In this document: piece after piece, positions 28,783 through 40,900 of the stretch
Numbering within the stretch: the first letter of the stretch is position 1
Layout: each line of letters begins with the position of its first letter
DNA from: Azadirachta indica
Taxonomy: Eukaryota; Streptophyta; Magnoliopsida; Sapindales; Meliaceae
DNA length: 64,000 bases
NCBI GenBank assembly: GCA_022749755.1
Contig: CM040441.1
Location: 14,075,475 to 14,139,474, forward strand
Direction: 5' to 3'
Notes under the pieces: generated by a model
Database searches by the model: none
What the model was told of the DNA's origin: nothing
The model's input: the letters and a program-made list of their open reading frames with translations, nothing else
Made by a program: the position numbers and the translations under genes

Positions 28783-30731
28783 GTTTTTAGCAAATTACCC
28801 GTTTCTTTTTTGTGTGGATGACAACCATTGTATCTGTAGTTGTCCCTAACTACTATTTCTAGATTGTGAAATCAAACCAAACCAACATCCTATTCTTTTC
28901 TAATACCCACTTGAGGAAATATTGATTCTTAGTCTTACATAGTACATACTACTGTATACTTGTTCAATAATATCTGCTAAATTAGTAATGTCACTCGTAT
29001 ATATTGTTTTAAGAATCTAATGAAAATAAGAAAATTGATCTTAATAAGAGAAATTATATGCTAAATTAAAAAAAAAATAAAGATCAAAGTTAAATTAACA
29101 AACGTATACTTTCTCAAAAAATATGGAAAAAAAATGAAGTTTTATAGCAACCATCCTAAAATAAAACTTAATCTAAAACAAGTAAAAATATCACTGAAAA
29201 ACACATTTTGTGATTAATTTTTTGTTAAATATTATAAATATGACGTTAAAAGTTATCAAACGAATTGATTTTGATGATGAGATTAGAATTTCTTTTCATT
29301 AATTAAGGTGACTAAATTTTATAATTTTGAAGGAAATATGATAGGAATCTTGGATTATAGTATACATAGACACTAGTCCACCATCTCGAAGCAAATATTA
29401 GTGGAATCTTTGATTTTAGGCACCTATCCACTACACTTAAAATGGTTGGTAGAAACAGCAAGCATGATCGATTGACACTATTAAATAATAATACAAGTTT
29501 GTGAACAAATATGGGACGACAAATCAATTCCCAAACTTATCCAAAATCCCAAACTGAACCCACCACACACATATTGTCTTTGTTGTAATTACTGCAACTT
29601 AGGCCCATTAATGAATCCGTTGAATTATCAAGCATTGTGTCTCTTATCATATTTTCCCAAATATCCCATCAAAATATTTGAGTAGACGTCCCATTAAACA
29701 TGTATTTCCCCATCTAATAATTCATTTCTTGAAAGTCTTGCACATGTAATTCTTCCTTCTCATTTATAAAAGAAATTAGAGAAATTTATTTTTCTTTCCG
29801 AAATAGATAAAAGCAAAAATGATCTTTTTATAAACTGTTTAAAGAAAAATAAATTAAACTATGATGCTTTTTTTTTTTTTGTTGTGTATATTATTACTTT
29901 CTTAAAACCCTACCTTTCATAAAGAAACATATAATTTTCGCCAAAAAAAGAGAGTTCTTGGCCTTATTCCAGGTACAATGATTAGTGTAATATGTGTTAC
30001 AATTTTTGATAATCACGATTAAAAAAAAAAAAAGATAGAAATTAACACAAAATCGAATACATAAGAGGAGAGCATCTTCGATTATCGATATACTAATTTG
30101 GTCTAAAGACATCTGCTTTGGTTTCCACCAGCTATAATGTAATGTCATGCAACGCAATGTCACATAGATGAGATGAGATAAGCAAGAAACATGGTTGTAG
30201 CTTCAAGTTCCAATGAGCATTGATTTACTACAAGAGCAACAGTAATATTCATATTCCTGTTTTAGGCATAGGTCACTCTAGTGATTCACAAAAGGGCAGA
30301 TCAAGCCAAAAAAAGATCAAGAAAAGAAAGAAAGGGAGCAAATTAAGGGAGGGTAAAAAAGAAAAAGACGAGTGGGGTGGGGTGGCGCGGGGAAATGGAA
30401 ACGGAAATAGGCTACCCAATTGACACTTTTGTGAATAAGGAAAAAGCAAAGTATGGTCTCGATGGAAACTCGAAACACAAAAAAGAAGGCTTTTGTGGGA
30501 AGCGAAAACCAAGAAATTGGTAAAGCAGTGGCTACGTTCAGCCAAGGGCAGCAATAATTCCGACACGCAATTCGAAAAAATTAAAAAAAAAAAAACAACA
30601 AAATGAGTGACTTTTTATTAGTAGCCTATAAAATATGGATGTTTTTATATAGATCACTATGTACGCCGCCGTTTAGATTGCTTAAGAAATCTGAAAAGGA
30701 TTTTATATTAATTAGATGGGATGTTTTAGGT

Positions 30732-30861
30732 TAGGGTTTAGATGAACTCAGGCCCATTTATAGATTAGGCTCAAAGCTTTTCCAGATGATTGACGAACTA
30801 TTGAGTAGCTGGCACACTCACGAGAGAGAGATTTTGTCAGCTGGACGAGATCTGCTTACCC

Positions 30862-30892
<31 letters not shown>

Positions 30893-30972
30893 AAATCAAG
30901 TGGTTCAAGTATTGTTTGCCAGCCCAATCATGTAACAAGGCCCAAAATAAGTAATGTGGAAATACATGGGCC
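30732..30972. promoter_or_regulatory. Telo-box and site II cluster without an adjacent gene
   Basis: TTAGGGTTT (reverse of AAACCCTAA) at 30732-30740, GGCCCA at 30751-30756 and 30939-30944, and TGGGCC at 30967-30972. This combination normally marks promoters of ribosomal, mitochondrial or snoRNA genes, yet the nearest coding end is about 0.7 kb away and on the opposite strand in the wrong orientation. Confidence 0.4.
30862..30890. repeat. (ATCA)7 microsatellite
   Basis: Perfect tetranucleotide repeat inside the site II cluster region. Confidence 0.93.
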
Positions 30973-31648
30973 TTAAATCTCAGTCCATTTTATGGGGCGT
31001 AACTACAAAACATACCCGTCGATGATTCAATCTTTATCTGGGATTACACATTATATCTGTGAAGATTAGTTTATTGACTAGAGTCAAGTTACCAATTAAG
31101 TAATTGTTTGTTTAAAATGATATGTCCATGTGGCTGTTCTCACAGTCATTCTGCAGGCTGTAGTCTGCAGCCTTGAGCTAATGGAATGGCATGTTTAGCT
31201 CAGCGAGTCAAGCTCCTTTTTTGACTTCTAAGGTAATGATATATGCACCAAAAGAGCAACTTTTATAACCAAACAAATCTTCCCTATTAATATCAGGAGA
31301 TTTATAATGACCAACTTTCTTGATTCTGAGAATGAGCTGTAAGATGATGAAAATCCTGTTCATATTTAAGGTTAAGTAGGTGTTCGGTTTACATTTATTT
31401 AATACCTCATAAGACATAAAAACAAAGATCTAAAAAATAAACTATTTATTAATGGTCATCACCGATACATGACAATCTGGTACAAGAATGCTATCCTGTC
31501 TGATAAGTAACAAACTTATTTATGTATATCATCTTATCACCTGGAAATTTAAATACACAAACAAACAGCTAAAAGAACAAACAACTAATCACAAAAATTT
31601 ATGTAATCCAGAGACCAAACCTTGAGCATGTGCTCATTTATCCTGTTT

Positions 31649-33777
31649 TCAAAAAACTAAGGCCAGGGACAGGACGAGGAGTATCAACCAATGAATTTTT
31701 CCCAGCAAATTTGAAGCAGCTGCACAAGAGAAAATTGGCAGAACAGAGGTCAGCTTATGTATCAACACAGCTTTGTATGTGTAGTAAAATATTCTTAACA
31801 ATGTAAGTGAAAAGAGTTGGATTATCTTTGCAATTGAAATTGGGAAAAAGCGGCGAACTTATTTCTTTAATTACTTTGTGTCAAAGAATGCAGCCATGGC
31901 AATCATATTCACAATCAAGGATAGTTTTAATATCAGAAAATGAGTTCCTTCTGAAGCACGTCCTTTATAAAACCTAAAACAGAATTATAAATTTTCTGTA
32001 TGGTTTTGTGTTGGGAACTGGAGGAAAGAAGTTCCTAATGCAAGTCTATACGCTGCTAATCTCACCTTGATTCTCACTGTTGTCAGCCAATAAAGGTGTT
32101 GGAGGTGGAGACATTGGCATGGAAATCCGAAGGTTTTTACAGTCCATTCCAATTGCACCTTAAAATCACATTGAATTCAAATCAACAATTCTGCTCCAAA
32201 AGGGACAAAACTAGTTCATCGTAAATCTAGTGAAGTCACCCAAATATGTGCATCTAAGTTATCATCTTTTCCCTCATGATCTAACAAATCTCATATTTGA
32301 AAGCATCCTCCCTTTTAAGCAATAACTCACTACAAGCACTTACATTCTTTGTAGCATGGGAAAGTAGAGACATTAAGAAGATTAAAATAATCCACTGCAC
32401 ATTCACAACTGTATGTGAACATGGATGTCTTCTTGCATGAGCCTCCTCCGCAATCAATCCAGTGGCAGACTAGATAAGAAAACCCGATGCATTAGCACAA
32501 TAGTACCAAATAATGATTAATACCATAAAATTTGTTGCGGAGCTTACGATCAACGATTGACTCATTATCCTTGGTTGCCTTTTGTTGAACAGGGGCAGGT
32601 GCTTGTGCGCAAGCACGATTGAGTGTACCTAAAAAAGCCAAACAATCAGCATAATACGAAACCACGAAATTGGTTCTCTATTATAAAATTGAAATAGAAA
32701 TAGAAAGTGACTTTTTTAACACTAAGAATATGACATTAAGAAAAGAATTGGAGTCTTAATTGTTAGCTTTAGTATGATATTAGCATAACATGTATGCAAG
32801 TGTTTATACATGTCACTAAAGAAACAGGATCAAATCTCACCAAACACGAGAGATGATTCCTTAGCAAATTAAATTAGGCTGTGATTAACAAGTACCGCCA
32901 ACTTGAATTAAAAAAGGGAAAAAAAAAAATAGTCCTACGAAGATATTTCTTGTAGATGAAAACATTGTATTTCTGGGTAAACGCTTTGACTCCATTTTAC
33001 CTCTAAAGCTAAATATGCCTATGTTCTGCGTCCTTGAGCAAAAATGGGCTCCCAAACTATCGCATGTTACCTAGATCAGCTGCCAGTAACCCAAGATTTC
33101 ATCCCATCTAAATTGGAACCCACAAAAACTCCCAAACTAATAATGAACTGAACTTCACCTCATAAGGATCACATAGAATACAAGATGCGAATATGTTTGC
33201 GGATAATCAGAATCAGATAAGCTAGCAAAGCAAATACGAAGTAAGATTATATTAGTGCATTTATACGATAAATTTATAAGCTAGATGAAGAGAAGAGAGA
33301 GCTCACAGTTGGGAACTATGCAAGGGAGAAACTTGAGAGTATCATTTAGAGCATCCACAGTAGTCTGCTTCCAGCCAGGATCACATTCGCAGTGATAAAG
33401 GAGACTGCTATTTGAAGAAGACTTGCATTTTCCCTTTCCACAGTCCACTTTTTGGCACGCATCCTCTGCACCCGAAAAGCAAGATAAGATCAATATTATA
33501 TCATTCCTCAGAATCTCAATCCATAATCATATAAAACAAAAATCAAAATTGACCCAGTTGATAAAAAGGCACAAAACCTCAAACCCATCAAAGAAATAAA
33601 GCACATCAATGACTTCAAAAGATCACCATGCAGCAATATATGAAGAAAGTAAGCTAGAAACAAACCAAGGGCAGGCGGGAGAAGAGGAGACAACTCCGAC
33701 AAGAAATTGCTCGTGGCAGTCATAGGTTGCAGCACGACGAGGATTGCAAGAAAAACAACTACATTAACAGAAGCCAT
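31649..33777 (-). CDS. Secreted, probably GPI-anchored EGF-like protein, six exons
   Basis: Exons 33666-33777, 33307-33465, 32548-32628, 32344-32469, 32066-32158 and 31649-31719 join to 213 residues. All five introns are in phase 1, the pattern typical of shuffled extracellular modules. A signal peptide (MASVNVVVFLAILVVL) is followed by an EGF-like module with CQKVDCGKGKCK...YHCECDPGWK. Then come an Ala/Pro/Gln linker, a second Cys-rich module (CHWIDCGGGSC, YSCECAVDYFN), a Pro-rich spacer and a hydrophobic C-terminus (WLILLVLSLALVF) with no cytoplasmic tail, as expected for GPI attachment. The product should be at the outer face of the plasma membrane or in the apoplast. I know similar unnamed plant EGF-type proteins but no assigned function. 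If the exon 5 donor were not used, the protein would end shortly after 32066 without the hydrophobic tail, giving a secreted form. Confidence 0.85.
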
Positions 33778-35998
33778 GATTAGAGAGACAGAGCGAGAGA
33801 GAAGACGGTGGAGTGGACTGGTAAGAAGGTAGGAAGTTATTTTAATGAGTTTTTGGTAGAATTTGAAAATAGAAGATCTTTCATAACAATAAAAGTGGGA
33901 GCTTTAACAGTTGAGACTCGGAATTTAAGGGTTAACGTGGCTGACCCCAACATACATACGTGGACTAGTTAAACAAGTGGCCGTTGGAAGTTGGAAAGTT
34001 CACTGAACAATCATGTTACGCCATCTCACCGTAAAAATAAAAAATTTTAATTTAACAAGTATATACTTTAATTTCGGTCAAGATCTCGAATAGCAATTGG
34101 AAAAAAGAATTATTAATTGAGTGAACCTTCAGAATTATTTTAAAATTGAGCAGTAATAAAATTTTTAACTTAGTATTTTCATATGGATACTCCATCTTGT
34201 GATTTTGACAAATCAACCTATACATTCGTTCATCATGTTAATTTCAAATTCAATCTTTTTTTAAAATATACAAAATAAATACATAAATATATATTACTAA
34301 TTAAAAAATTAAATTATTTTATATGTGACAGGGACAAGTTAATTATCATATTACTAAATATATAATTTTCAATTATGAATTCATTAATTTAATGAAACTT
34401 GGAAAGTTTCAAAAGTTTGACAATTATAGCGCATTGGACAATTTGAGCCATAATTTTGTAGTTTAGCCTGCCTACTCTCATTCTAGATGATGAGTTTAAG
34501 ACAGGACCGCCCAGTTAGTTTATTCGGCGTACATTTAATTCTACTACCTGATCTAATCGGTCAGACGATTGTTTTCTTTGTGTTCAAATTATCAATAATA
34601 ATAAAAAAATTTGAAGATTTTCAGATCATAATCCGATTTATTATATAGTATGATATATAAAATTACGAAGCAACAGAATGTGGAAATCAATACAATATTT
34701 TATGGAATGAAATATGCCCGTTTCAAAAAATAACAACAATAATATTAAGAAAAAGGAAAACGTGAAAACTGGGGTGCATGAGACTTGAATCTTGATCCAA
34801 TTTTCCCAGGTCATATATTACCGAACAACTATGAATATTTTGATAAGGTTGTACTTGTTAAATCCGAAACTTATTTATATTAATGTTGTGTCTTTATTCA
34901 AAAGTTAGGAAGTTACGCTATGCTAAAATATTTTCATCAATGACTTATTATTCCAAGCATAAAAATCTATTATATTTCCGAAGTTTTTTATGCAGTCAAT
35001 TCAATTGTTTTCACCATGCCAAATAAGTCAATGAAAGAAAAGGAAGTAATGCAATTATTAGTAGAATAATAAAATTATATCAATTAGGTTTGATTTTGGT
35101 TAGAGGAGAGGTGCCGGCTAAATGTGGGTGTTGGGTTCAAGAACGAAGATAATCTGGGATACTGCAGCAATGTGCAGCCTCATTCAAGTAAAACATAGAG
35201 GACTTTCTGGCATAATTCTTGGCAGCACTTTGAAAGACCGCCGTCCACATGCCAACAGAGCAGAAGTCATTACCTAACTAAAATCATAGCTAGCTACCAG
35301 AACCAGACATCTGGACATAGACTTCAAGTACAACAAGTTTCTTTGGCTTGATGAGAAGATCATGCTATGTTTCAATGGAAAAAGATAACGTGATCGAACA
35401 TATTATGTGAATACCAATTGATAGGAAGACAATTCCCAGAATTGAAACTGAAACTCGTGTGTAGAGGGAAAAGATTTACAGTAATTAGATGGCTGAAACT
35501 GGAAGTCGCTGCTTATGCTTCCCACTCTGCTAAAACATTATGATAGCAATTTTTGTGCTTCTGCTTCTGCTGCGGAAGATGCATTCAATCTAATGAATAA
35601 GCTAAAGCTATCTATAAAGAACTGCAGATTGACAGAAACCATTATGTTGAATTAAGTCATTTTTTGTATGCTTGGCAAGAAATATATTGAGCAAAAGTGA
35701 TCAAAAAGAAATGCTGCTAAATCTCTTTGCCTTATGCTATATATGACACTAATCAGCCATGTCAGTGACTGTCTCGTGCAAGCAGTGATATGTAACAGGT
35801 ATGCAAAGGTTATAGATATAAGTTAAGAATATAAATTCTTTATGTTATGACTTTAGGCAAACGAAAATATGTGAAAACAAATGACACCTTAGATAACAAA
35901 TATATGTTATATATGTAGTTGTTTAACTTGTTTATGTACTGTATGAAAATTGAAACTTGGAACAACCGCGGAAATAAGCAAATAGCTCTTGTGGTAAT
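33778..35998. other. Intergenic spacer upstream of the EGF-like gene
   Basis: The left 300-500 bp is the EGF-like gene's promoter and leader, with GAGA-rich sequence next to the ATG. No coding pattern is seen in the rest, which is AT-rich to about 35.1 kb. Confidence 0.55.
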
Positions 35999-36356
35999 TC
36001 ACTTTTCATCTTTCATTTGTATACTAGTCATCACCAGAGACTCCATAACTGAATCCTCCCAAAGAACCATCATTCTGTTAACTGCAGTTGGAGGTCAATT
36101 CTTCTTCAGAGGTTTGCATATACTTGATGAGAAATCTATTTTGCATCCATTTTTTTACCCAGCATTCAGAAGCAACAAGAAACAAGCATGATAACCAAAA
36201 AAATATTCCATCTTCACCTGCAATTTCATAATTCTCATTGCTCCAGACCATATCCCCAAACCTTTTGGAGCACCATCTCTCCGATAATTGAACTTTGTTG
36301 TCAAATGTCTTCTTCAAAGGCTTGGATAGAATTGATGAGGAATCTTTTGTATTCAT
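35999..36356 (-). CDS. Possible small two-exon gene, unknown product
   Basis: I do not recognise this. An ATG at 36354-36356 starts an exon to 36218 (MNTKDSSSILSKPLKKTF and LSERWCSKRFGDMVW, ending NENYEIA) with a good CAG|GTGAAG donor. A 136-bp intron with a plausible branch site and a CTCCAACTGCAG acceptor joins it in phase 1 to 35999-36081, which reads on as VNRMMVLWEDSVMESL to a TGA. The 73-residue product has realistic composition (Trp, Cys and charged residues spread out) and no signal peptide. It lies 350 bp past the 3' end of the RING gene on the same strand, so it could also be part of that transcript or an exon of a decayed gene. Confidence 0.33.
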
Positions 36357-36708
36357 TTCATTTTGCTAGCACACAAAGCAAAGCATACTCATAAAGAGGG
36401 TATAAAGGCTGGTGAAGTTTAGATAATCTACAACACAAAAGCTTTTGGTTTTGCCTTCCTTGCCACACCCATTAGATTGCAACTTGGATTCTAGCTATTC
36501 AAGTAATTTCTGTAATTAATAAGTGAAAATTCTTTAATATCCATAGTGACAGAGAAAACAATCTACATGGTACAGTAATTCTAGATTGGGCTACTTTATA
36601 GTCTTAGTATTCTTCTCCATTTATCTTGTAATATGGAGGAGACCAAGAGGTCTCAGAGAGATGCTACTAGAGTGAGTTGGCCTTTCTCCATATAGAATAA
36701 GACTGATG
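36357..36708. other. Spacer downstream of RING-H2 gene
   Basis: This should include the RING-H2 3' UTR; nothing else is recognised. Confidence 0.5.
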
Positions 36709-37906
36709 TCATGAATGCAAGGCAGGCCTTCGACAGTAGGGGCAATGAGGATGGGCCGCAAGCCAAGGAAGAACACATTCTGAATGGTACTTGTGAGAGC
36801 ATGAGAGTTTCGTAACCTGTTGCTCTGCCTGAAAATCTTCCAAGCAAACAGAACAAATGTTCTTGTATGATTTACATCTTTTGAGTTTTAAGTGCCACTG
36901 ACTCCCCAATAGTTTTGAGGCTAACCGACTGTCCTTCGTAGCCAATCTATGGTTGCAGTCATTACTTCTACTTGGTGGCAGTTCACCTGACCTGCAAGTG
37001 ACTCTTATGTTAGGGCCTAATACATGTCGAGAATTTAGAATGCATTGATCTGTAAGAAACATGGTAGCCAGCAAACAAAGTATGATTGGCAATGAAATAG
37101 CATTAATAAGTTTTTGAATTTAGGCAAAGATAGCAAGAATGCGACCCTCCTGTAATAGCATTGAAAATTGCAGTCTGTTCAACACATATACAAATGCTTC
37201 AGTATTAGAGAAGAATTCATAAATTCTCAAAACTCAGACTTCTAGAATGAAGCTTGACAGCTGACCCACCTCTATTTGTTTAGAAGCAACTACAGTTGCA
37301 TGAATTTTGCGTAAGTTTTCAGATGTTAACACTTGTGTGCTTACGACTCAATGTCAAACTTGAAGATAATATCTTACGCATAGAAAATTGTTATTTGATT
37401 TAGTCAAATGATATCAAAATCACAGTGACCATGTTTCAAATGGACTCATTTTATATCTCAGGCAGATAACCGCTTTGAATTAGACACCGAAAAAACAAAA
37501 AACGAAACCAGAATTTCGGCATTAGAATCTTCCATTCGTAATTGAAGAAGTGGTCTATTACAATAGTTGGCCCCGCAGAGCTATACCCATTTTAGCAAGC
37601 AGTCTAATTCTAAAAAATCCATTTGTTAACCACAACTGCATCCCAAAATTTATGTAAACACAAGGCAAAGGAAATGAAAATAAAGAATAAGAGAACAAAC
37701 CTCGGAGAAGGATGCAAGTAGCCAAGCTTCTGCTCGAGGCGTTGGCGAGCTCTTAATGCAGTTTCATCCAAGTTGCTAGAGGGTGTGATCAATGGGTCCC
37801 GGCGTTCGGTTATAGGGATCTCCCCGCGGCTGGACGGAGAGTCCTGACGGTGTTTATGCATCTTCCTCCTTGGGGGAACCCCCACTCCAGGCAACATTCC
37901 AGCCAT
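36709..37906 (-). CDS. RING-H2 finger protein, probable E3 ubiquitin ligase, two exons
   Basis: Exons 37701-37906 and 36709-36991 join in phase to 162 residues. The start is the ATG at 37904-37906 (MAGMLPGVGVPPRRK); the open frame extends a little upstream but without an ATG. A basic N-terminal half with RARQRLEQKLGYL leads to a perfect C3H2C3 RING-H2 near the C-terminus: Cys 115, 118, 133, His 135, 138, Cys 141, 152, 155, with the spacing C-x2-C-x14-C-x-H-x2-H-x2-C-x10-C-x2-C. The Pro-Trp after the sixth ligand (CVLPWL), needed to grip E2 enzymes, is present. No transmembrane segment is visible, so it is a soluble RING ligase; RHY1A-like proteins are similar in layout. Substrate is unknown. 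A site II cluster lies about 300 bp upstream. Splicing was inferred and another short exon in the 709-bp intron cannot be excluded. Confidence 0.85.
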
Positions 37907-40900
37907 AATCAAATCTAATCTTTTCTCTGAATCAACAGGCACTCGCAGTTCCGATTAAATAATAGTAATGGGCTGCGAGTGAAGGTCTTCAAATGCCGAA
38001 GATATAACTTTTATCCCTCGGTTGGATTCGTGTTGTATGGTGTTTTCCTAGTTGTTTCGTCCGTATAGTTGGTATGACTAAGATTTTCGGACGAAGCTGC
38101 GCAGAAATTTACTATTACAATGCGTTAAGCAATTGTGACACGACAGCTTCAGAACAATGAGATGATGCATGTCCATGGGCATTATCTGTTAAAGAATATG
38201 GGCTCATTGGCCCATTCCAATGGGTAGGCCCACCTCGATTGGGCCCAAAATATTTGGCCCATTTCTCAAATGAAGTCGATAGACGCGAGAGGCCATTAAC
38301 AAAGGCTTTAATAATACTAATTATTTATTAGCACCACAACAACAACAGAGATGGAAATGCTACTTGCTGTGAAGGAAACCAGGGTTGGGATTGTGTGATG
38401 GTTTTCAGTTTTCAATGGAAACATGAAAAGCAAACAAAATGAAGACTTGGGACCATGAAAATTTAATCATGCTACTTGTTTCTAGTTCTACACGATAATT
38501 GCAGAGCAGCATTCACAAATTAAGGCTTCAAACAAAACCAATTTGGCAACATCTACGTCTTAAATTAAATTAATGGTTTTTAAAGTCTTGACAGGTGCAT
38601 TTGTGTTCTTACCTTCCGTCCTGTTATTGCTCCCGTAAACGAGGGCCATGCATCTTCTTCGTACGTTCATCAAAGAAGATGCTCAATTCACAAACCTGGC
38701 TAACAAATTAAAAAAAAGAAGAGAAGATACATTCACTTGGATATACGTACATTTCTAAGGTGGGTTTGGCTCAATTTTTGATAGAAATATGCCAAAGGAG
38801 AATTAAAGTGAAGATTAAGAGAAGATTATTTATGTAATTAATCTGCTAAATAAAACTATAAAATTAAAAGAGTACCAGGTTTTTGGGAACAATAACAGAA
38901 GATTTACCCACAATATTTGAGTTATAAAATGAGAGAAAGAAAAATAACAGTAGAAGCCAGCGGGCAAGATCCAAGAACATCGGTACTTTCAAGGATGGGA
39001 GATGTTCCACTTGTTCCTACCGAATAACGGTATATATTTTCCAGTTTTTGATATGCAAGAGAAGACCGAGTCAATTGTCCCTGTTCCACATTTGATTTCT
39101 CTATTTTGTTTAAAAGTTCTGAATAATTATCCTAAATTTTTCATGCTATCCTATCTGTCATCCATTCACAGTAAATTAAAAGTAAATTATTTTGAAAGTT
39201 GTCAAACGCACATGAGATGTATCAGTATGATATTATTGTTTTAATACAAATAGTACTATTTGTTAAACTTGTTAAAAATTCACATTTTATGTACTGAATA
39301 ATTCATTCAATAACTCTTCCAAGGTTTTTAAAAATAAGATCCTATGGCCATTTCTCTTTTTTTCATATCTAATCTATTCTATAGTCTGACTGACTGCGGT
39401 CCACGTAATTGAAGAAGCATTGAATTGAAATGAAATGAAAGCTTCAAATTAAGCACTAGAAAAATACCGAAAATGAAATAAAATGCAAGGATCCACCACC
39501 CTTTTCTGTCAAATAGCAAATGAAAGGACCACCAATAAAGGGAAACTGGCCAACCATCCAAATCATACGTGAAAGGCTCTTTAAGATTCTTAATTTTCTT
39601 TTTCTAAAAAAAGGAGTTATATATACAAACAAAAAGAGCAAAAGGATCTTCAATCTAATGAGCAATCCAAATCTTTCACATGCATGCACAAATCTTTTCT
39701 TGTCCATGTGGTGAGTACTTAAATAATATAAAATTTTCGTTTTAAATATCAGATTTTTTTTTTTTTATACAACTCCTAACTTTCTGAAAATTTAATCCCA
39801 CAGCCAACTGATTAATCAGTTTATAAATAATTGAAGGAAAAACATGATAATTTTGTTATCACTGTATAACAGAATGTTTTTAAGGGATATTGACTGTTTT
39901 ACACAATTAATTAATTAATTAATATTATATTTTGGGAGAATATAGATATCTTGGTTGAGTTCTAGCTGTTAGTTCGCTGATGATCCCTGAATCAAAATAA
40001 ATTTGGACGAATGTGGGCATGCATCCAATCGCAATTCTCTGGGACGATCCAAGCTTTCTGAAAATAAATTTGATTATTGGATTGTATTAGCTGAAGATAG
40101 CAAAACACTAGCTTCATATATAAACTAATTTTGTATTTCCGGGACTCGAAAATGATGTTTCTTAACATATATTGGAATAATTTGAGTAGAAAAAATGACA
40201 ATCCATCTGATTGATACTAATATTTTAATCTTGTAAGATTAATATTGCAGAAAAGGATATCGATTGAACAGACTATTCACCTTTTGATGCATTAATGTAG
40301 CCAAAATTTTTGTATGCAAATTGATCTACAGTTGCCGAGGGGAACAGAAGATTGACTCCTGAACAAGTTTCTGAAGGATACAGTGCATAGATGCTGATAA
40401 TATACCAGCTAATTAAGATTTAGAGGGATTAGTGAAAGAAAAGACAAACCCAAGTTGTATGATGTTTCCCTTAAAAAAAATAGACACTTAGTCAAAAGGG
40501 AAGCATATAAACACTCCATGTGAACGCCAGCTAATCCTTTTATCATTAAAATAAAATGTCACAACAATGACACGAATTAATCATCTCATCTCTGATGGTT
40601 AAGATGCTATGCTGCCAAATCCCATTATTTCAGTATTCATGCACTGACAACCAGAGTATATTTCAACAGGCCTAGAGGATCTTGAAGTTGATCATTTCAT
40701 TCAATTATAAACTACTGGCTCTTCTTGCCTTTGATACAATTCTAATGATCTGGAAAAACATATATAATGCATGAAAATTGCAGATTTCCCTTACATCTCT
40801 ATGGCTGTGGAAACAACCACTGTATTTCCTGGATACATGTCATCATTTCTATACATTCCCTTTGTGTTCTAGCATGGATTAGATCTCTCATAAATTGGTT

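Larger units (their letters stand above)
28783..31648. other. Intergenic spacer with orphan growth-gene promoter motifs
   Basis: No protein-coding gene is supported. It contains a purine-rich plus strand at about 30289-30410, a telo-box plus site II cluster at 30732-30972, and an (ATCA)n repeat. The right end holds the 3' UTR of the EGF-like gene. Confidence 0.5.

Noticed and set aside
30273..30566. 97-codon minus-strand frame rich in Phe, Leu, Pro, Ser
   Set aside because: It lacks an ATG and is explained by the polypyrimidine strand opposite the purine tract.
31140..31220. Sequence with TTTAGCTCAGCGAGTCAAG resembling a tRNA D-arm
   Set aside because: No matching acceptor, anticodon or T-arm (GGTTCRAATCC-like B box) follows.
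37907..37942. Upstream in-frame extension of the RING-H2 protein
   Set aside because: It would have to start at GTG; the first ATG (37904-37906) gives the MAGMLPGV start expected for the family.
38790..38804. TGCCAAAGGAGAATT resembles the first 15 bases of miR399
   Set aside because: The 3' part diverges from miR399 and no complementary arm able to form a precursor hairpin is seen within about 150 bp.
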